Below, piece by piece: positions 34,362 to 37,447 of a stretch of 37,447 bases of DNA. Position numbers and translations under genes: made by a program. The DNA is taken from NCBI GenBank assembly GCA_903836515.1, contig CAILQW010000037.1, positions 1 through 37,447 of the forward strand, given 5' to 3'. The stretch is from Candidatus Omnitrophota bacterium. Lineage in GTDB: Bacteria; Omnitrophota; Gorgyraeia; Zapsychrales; Fredricksoniimonadaceae. Position 1 is the first letter of the stretch, and each line of letters opens with the position of its first letter. The notes beneath the pieces are model-generated. The model was not told the origin of the DNA and ran no database searches. It saw nothing but the letters and a program-made list of their open reading frames with translations.

Positions 34362-35609
34362 ATGACCCCATATCTTTCACATCAAATAGCGGCTCTTCCT
34401 CTTACCAGCGGCGTTTACCTGATGAAAGACGGCGCGGGCAAGGTCATTTATGTCGGCAAGGCGGTCAATCTCCGCCGGCGCGTGCAATCCTATTTCCGTC
34501 CGCGGACGCGGAATTTGAAAACAGATCTTCTGGTGGAGCATATTGCCGATATTGAGGTGGTGTTGACCCACAGCGAGGCCGAGGCCCTGATCCTGGAGGC
34601 GGCGCTCGTTAAAGAGCATATGCCCCGGTACAATATCGAGCTTAAGGACGGCAAGTCGTATCCTTATATCGAGATCACGCACGAGGATTTCCCGCTGGTC
34701 GGGGTGGTTCGTCTGGCCGGGCCGCAGCAGAAAAAACCCGGGGCGCGCTATTTCGGCCCGTATGTTGACGCGGCCCTTATTCGCAAAGCCTTGGTGCTTA
34801 TCCGCAGGATATTTCCTTTCCGCACATGTGCTGTGATGCCGCCACAGGTGTGCCTTTATCACAATCTGGGTTTGTGTGCAGCGCCATGCGCGGGTCAAGT
34901 GACGCGCGATGATTATCGGCGTCATATCAAAAACATTGTGCTTATCCTGGAGGGGCGCCGGGATGATCTTTACCGGGGGATGCAGGAGGAGATGGCGCGT
35001 CTGTCGCGGGAGCGGATGTTCGAGCGGGCTGCGGTGGTGCGCGACAGGTTAAGGGCCATCGGGGCGCTTTATGCGTCCAATTCCGATACGAATTATTTCA
35101 AGGAGGCCGAACAGCTTGAGCGGGCCTTTCATTTGCCGCGCCTGCCGGAACGCCTGGAGTGCATTGACATTTCCACGACGATGGGGGAACAGGCTGTCGG
35201 TTCTTTGGTGTCGTTTTTGAATGGCAAGCCGGATAAAAGCCGCTATCGCCGTTTCCGCATTAAGGGCGTGAAGGGCATGGATGATTTTAAAATGATCGCT
35301 GAGGTCGTCCGGCGGCGTTACGGGCGCCTCAAGCGTGCAGGGGAGGCCTACCCTGACCTTGTGATCATTGACGGCGGCAAGGGCCAGCTTGCGGCGGCAT
35401 CCGATGAGCTTAAGAAGCTTGATGCGCAGATTCCGCTCATTTCATTGGCCAAAAGGGAGGAAGAGGTTTTTGTCCCCGGCAAGCGCGAGCCTGTCATGTT
35501 GTCCAAAGATTCCCTGGCCCTGAAACTCCTCCAGCGTGCCCGTGACGAAGCCCACCGTTTCGCCCTGGCCTACCACCGTCAGCTGAGGGGCAAAAGGGTG
35601 TTTGGGTAA
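34362..35609 (+). CDS. uvrC: UvrC-type excinuclease subunit, compact
   Basis: PLTSGVYLMKDGAGKVIYVGKAVNLRRRVQSYF (GIY-YIG), CLYHNLGLCAAPCAGQV, UVR motif, ECIDISTTMGEQAVGSLVSFLNGKPDKSRYRRFRIK, VIIDGGKGQL; ends at AYHRQLRGKRVFG. Confidence 0.9.
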   Translation: MTPYLSHQIAALPLTSGVYLMKDGAGKVIYVGKAVNLRRRVQSYFRPRTRNLKTDLLVEHIADIEVVLTHSEAEALILEAALVKEHMPRYNIELKDGKSYPYIEITHEDFPLVGVVRLAGPQQKKPGARYFGPYVDAALIRKALVLIRRIFPFRTCAVMPPQVCLYHNLGLCAAPCAGQVTRDDYRRHIKNIVLILEGRRDDLYRGMQEEMARLSRERMFERAAVVRDRLRAIGALYASNSDTNYFKEAEQLERAFHLPRLPERLECIDISTTMGEQAVGSLVSFLNGKPDKSRYRRFRIKGVKGMDDFKMIAEVVRRRYGRLKRAGEAYPDLVIIDGGKGQLAAASDELKKLDAQIPLISLAKREEEVFVPGKREPVMLSKDSLALKLLQRARDEAHRFALAYHRQLRGKRVFG

Positions 35610-35628
35610 AGGTTGCAACCTGCTTTTT

Positions 35629-35657
35629 TTGGCAATCCTATAATAGTAGTATATACT
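35629..35657 (+). promoter_or_regulatory. Candidate promoter for 35697 CDS
   Basis: TTGGCA (35629-35634), 17-nt spacer, TATACT (35652-35657). Confidence 0.55.
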
Positions 35658-35696
35658 TTTACCTGTTTGGGAGGGTTTCTCAACAGGGTAAAAAGT

Positions 35697-37391
35697 ATGC
35701 TGACATTGATATTCTTCATTTTACATCTCAAGCTCCGCCGGATTGTGGCAGCGGTGGTGCTCACGGCATTTGTGACGACCAGTGTCATGGGGGCAACCGG
35801 GTTGGCCTGTGCGCAGGCCTTGTTGCCGCTCCCGGCACCCGGTGTTCGGGTTGATCTCAGCCCGGCTTTCAAGCCAGCATTGTTGACGGGCATGAAGGTA
35901 TATCCTGACACGCCCTTCCGTTTCGATTTTATTCTTGATAAGGGGGATATGGGTCATGGTGTAGAGACGCAAAATTTTGCGTCTCTACGGGAAGATTCCA
36001 CCCGTCTGATCAAATATTTCCTGGCCGCATTGACGGTCCCTGAAAAAGACCTCTGGGTCAACCTCAGCCCGTATGAAAAAGACCGCATTGTCCCGGAGGC
36101 CTTTGGCCGCACCGCAATGGGGCGCGACCTTTTGGCCGAGGATTATCTGTTGAAGCAGATCACCGCGAGCCTGATCTATCCCGAAGGGGATACGGGCAAG
36201 ACATTCTGGAAACGCGTGTACGCCGAAGCCTTCGCCAAGTTCGGCACAACGGATATCCCTGTGGATACCTTTAACAAGGTCTGGATCATTCCTGACAAAG
36301 CGGTCGTTTACGAAAATGCCGGCACCGCCACGGCCTATGTCGCCGAGACCCATTTGAAAGTTATGTTGGAATCCGATTATGTAGCCATGTCCCATCAGAA
36401 GGACATGGCGGAATCCCCGGCTCCTGTCGGGGATACGGCCTATACGCGGGCCGACATAAAGTCGGCCGCTACAACAGAAGCAGGGAGTTCCATGGGCGTA
36501 GGGGCGGACCTTGTGTCCGCCCGCAATGAGAGCACAAAAAATATTCTCCGTGAGGTTGTGATCCCCGTCCTGGAAAAAGAAGTCAACGAAGGCCAGAACT
36601 TCACCCAACTGCGCCAGGTGTTCCATTCCCTCATTCTTGCCGCATGGTACAAGAAAAAGATCAAGGACAGCATCCTGTCCCAGGTGTATGCGGATCAGAA
36701 CAAGGTCGCCGGTGTTGATGTCCCTGACCCGCAGGAGGCATCCAGGATATACAGCCGCTATCTGGAAGCGTTCAAGACGGGTGTGTACAACTACATCAAG
36801 GAAGAACAGGATCCGGCAACACAGGAAATGATCCCGAGGAAGTATTTCTCCGGCGGGGTCATTGGCGACACGTCCAAGATGGAGGTTGTCCCGGTGCCGG
36901 TTGATTTTGCTGAAAAGCCTGGCAACAAGCTAAAGTTGACGGTTGATCTGGCTGAGGAATCCAGTAATGAGGCTGTTATTAAACGCATGCTCGCAAAGAA
37001 GCGGCTTAATGTGGCTCTGATCTGGGACGAGTTGTTAAAAGCAAAATACATAGATTTCAAGGGCAATATTTTGCCAAAATTCCATGAATTAAATCAGTAT
37101 TCGGAAATCGTCTTTACTCCTGAGATGAGTGATTATGTTAAGGAAGCCGTTTACACTGTTTTGAAAAATCCTCAATTAATAGTAGCTAAAAAAGAGCAAT
37201 TCGGCTTAATTCAGGTGAAACAGAATATGAAGAAAATTGTAAAAGAAAATGCAAATAGATGGAGATCGGAGATCAAATCGGCCGCATTGATAAAAAAAGT
37301 ATTTCCAGGAAGAGATGAACGGCGGTCACCCGGGGTTAATGCAGTTACAATTGACGTTCTACCTGCATTAAATCTTTTATTCCGCAGTTAA
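35697..37391 (+). CDS. Large secreted lineage-specific (Omnitrophota-type) protein, unknown function, with hairpin-encoded insertions
   Basis: Signal-like LKLRRIVAAVVLTAFVTTSVMGATGLACAQ; LPLPAPGVRVDLSPAFKPALLTGMKVYPDTPFRFDFILDKGD..., KDLWVNLSPYEKDRIVPEAFG..TAMGRDLLAEDYLLKQITASLIYPEG. Confidence 0.75.
   Translation: MLTLIFFILHLKLRRIVAAVVLTAFVTTSVMGATGLACAQALLPLPAPGVRVDLSPAFKPALLTGMKVYPDTPFRFDFILDKGDMGHGVETQNFASLREDSTRLIKYFLAALTVPEKDLWVNLSPYEKDRIVPEAFGRTAMGRDLLAEDYLLKQITASLIYPEGDTGKTFWKRVYAEAFAKFGTTDIPVDTFNKVWIIPDKAVVYENAGTATAYVAETHLKVMLESDYVAMSHQKDMAESPAPVGDTAYTRADIKSAATTEAGSSMGVGADLVSARNESTKNILREVVIPVLEKEVNEGQNFTQLRQVFHSLILAAWYKKKIKDSILSQVYADQNKVAGVDVPDPQEASRIYSRYLEAFKTGVYNYIKEEQDPATQEMIPRKYFSGGVIGDTSKMEVVPVPVDFAEKPGNKLKLTVDLAEESSNEAVIKRMLAKKRLNVALIWDELLKAKYIDFKGNILPKFHELNQYSEIVFTPEMSDYVKEAVYTVLKNPQLIVAKKEQFGLIQVKQNMKKIVKENANRWRSEIKSAALIKKVFPGRDERRSPGVNAVTIDVLPALNLLFRS
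35961..35988. repeat. Perfect 28-bp palindrome in CDS
   Basis: GTAGAGACGCAAAA|TTTTGCGTCTCTAC. Confidence 0.95.
36384..36409. repeat. Hairpin in CDS
   Basis: GCCATGTCC (36384-36392) CATCAGAA GGACATGGC (36401-36409). Confidence 0.9.
36413..36434. repeat. Hairpin in CDS
   Basis: ATCCCCG (36413-36419) GCTCCTGT CGGGGAT (36428-36434). Confidence 0.8.
36449..36467. repeat. Hairpin in CDS
   Basis: GGCCGAC (36449-36455) ATAAA GTCGGCC (36461-36467), followed by GCTAC. Confidence 0.85.
36502..36522. repeat. Hairpin in CDS of GTAGGGGC-type palindromic repeat
   Basis: GGGCGGAC (36502-36509) CTTGT GTCCGCCC (36515-36522), preceded by GTAG. Confidence 0.85.
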
Positions 37392-37447
37392 ACCCAACAC
37401 TTTTTTCGACTTTAATCGATTTTAGGTTAAAACATCGTCGGAACGAA

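Overview
The window reads as a GC-rich bacterial chromosome segment, and gene content and protein style suggest Omnitrophota/PVC-like (inference only). Most of it is dense housekeeping sequence on the + strand: Lrp regulator-aminotransferase, PfkB kinase, semiSWEET, era, response regulator, leuS, deoC, comEA/comEC, BamD-like, lptE, holA, murJ and uvrC. thiS-thiG-thiH and rpsT lie on the - strand. The accessory parts are: (i) a 5' segment (1-4.2 kb) with a large secreted-type protein, a decayed paralogous tail fragment, a DUF1016/YhcG-type nuclease and a TGGACA-repeat intergenic region; (ii) a two-partner-secretion locus (4.2-9.6 kb) whose TpsA-like exoprotein appears to carry an embedded TIM-barrel glycoside hydrolase, beside two GT-C-like membrane proteins; (iii) a 3' gene for a secreted lineage-specific protein whose coding sequence holds five in-frame DNA hairpins. 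The strongest candidates for something undescribed are the in-frame hairpins (3' gene and DUF1016 linker), the TpsA-glycosidase chimera, and the shared 'GGIDL..PxIxNIxPxT' tail module. A symmetric shared -10 promoter (rpsT/murJ) and apparently leaderless promoters are also worth checking. All calls are from reading the sequence and supplied ORFs; no searches were run.
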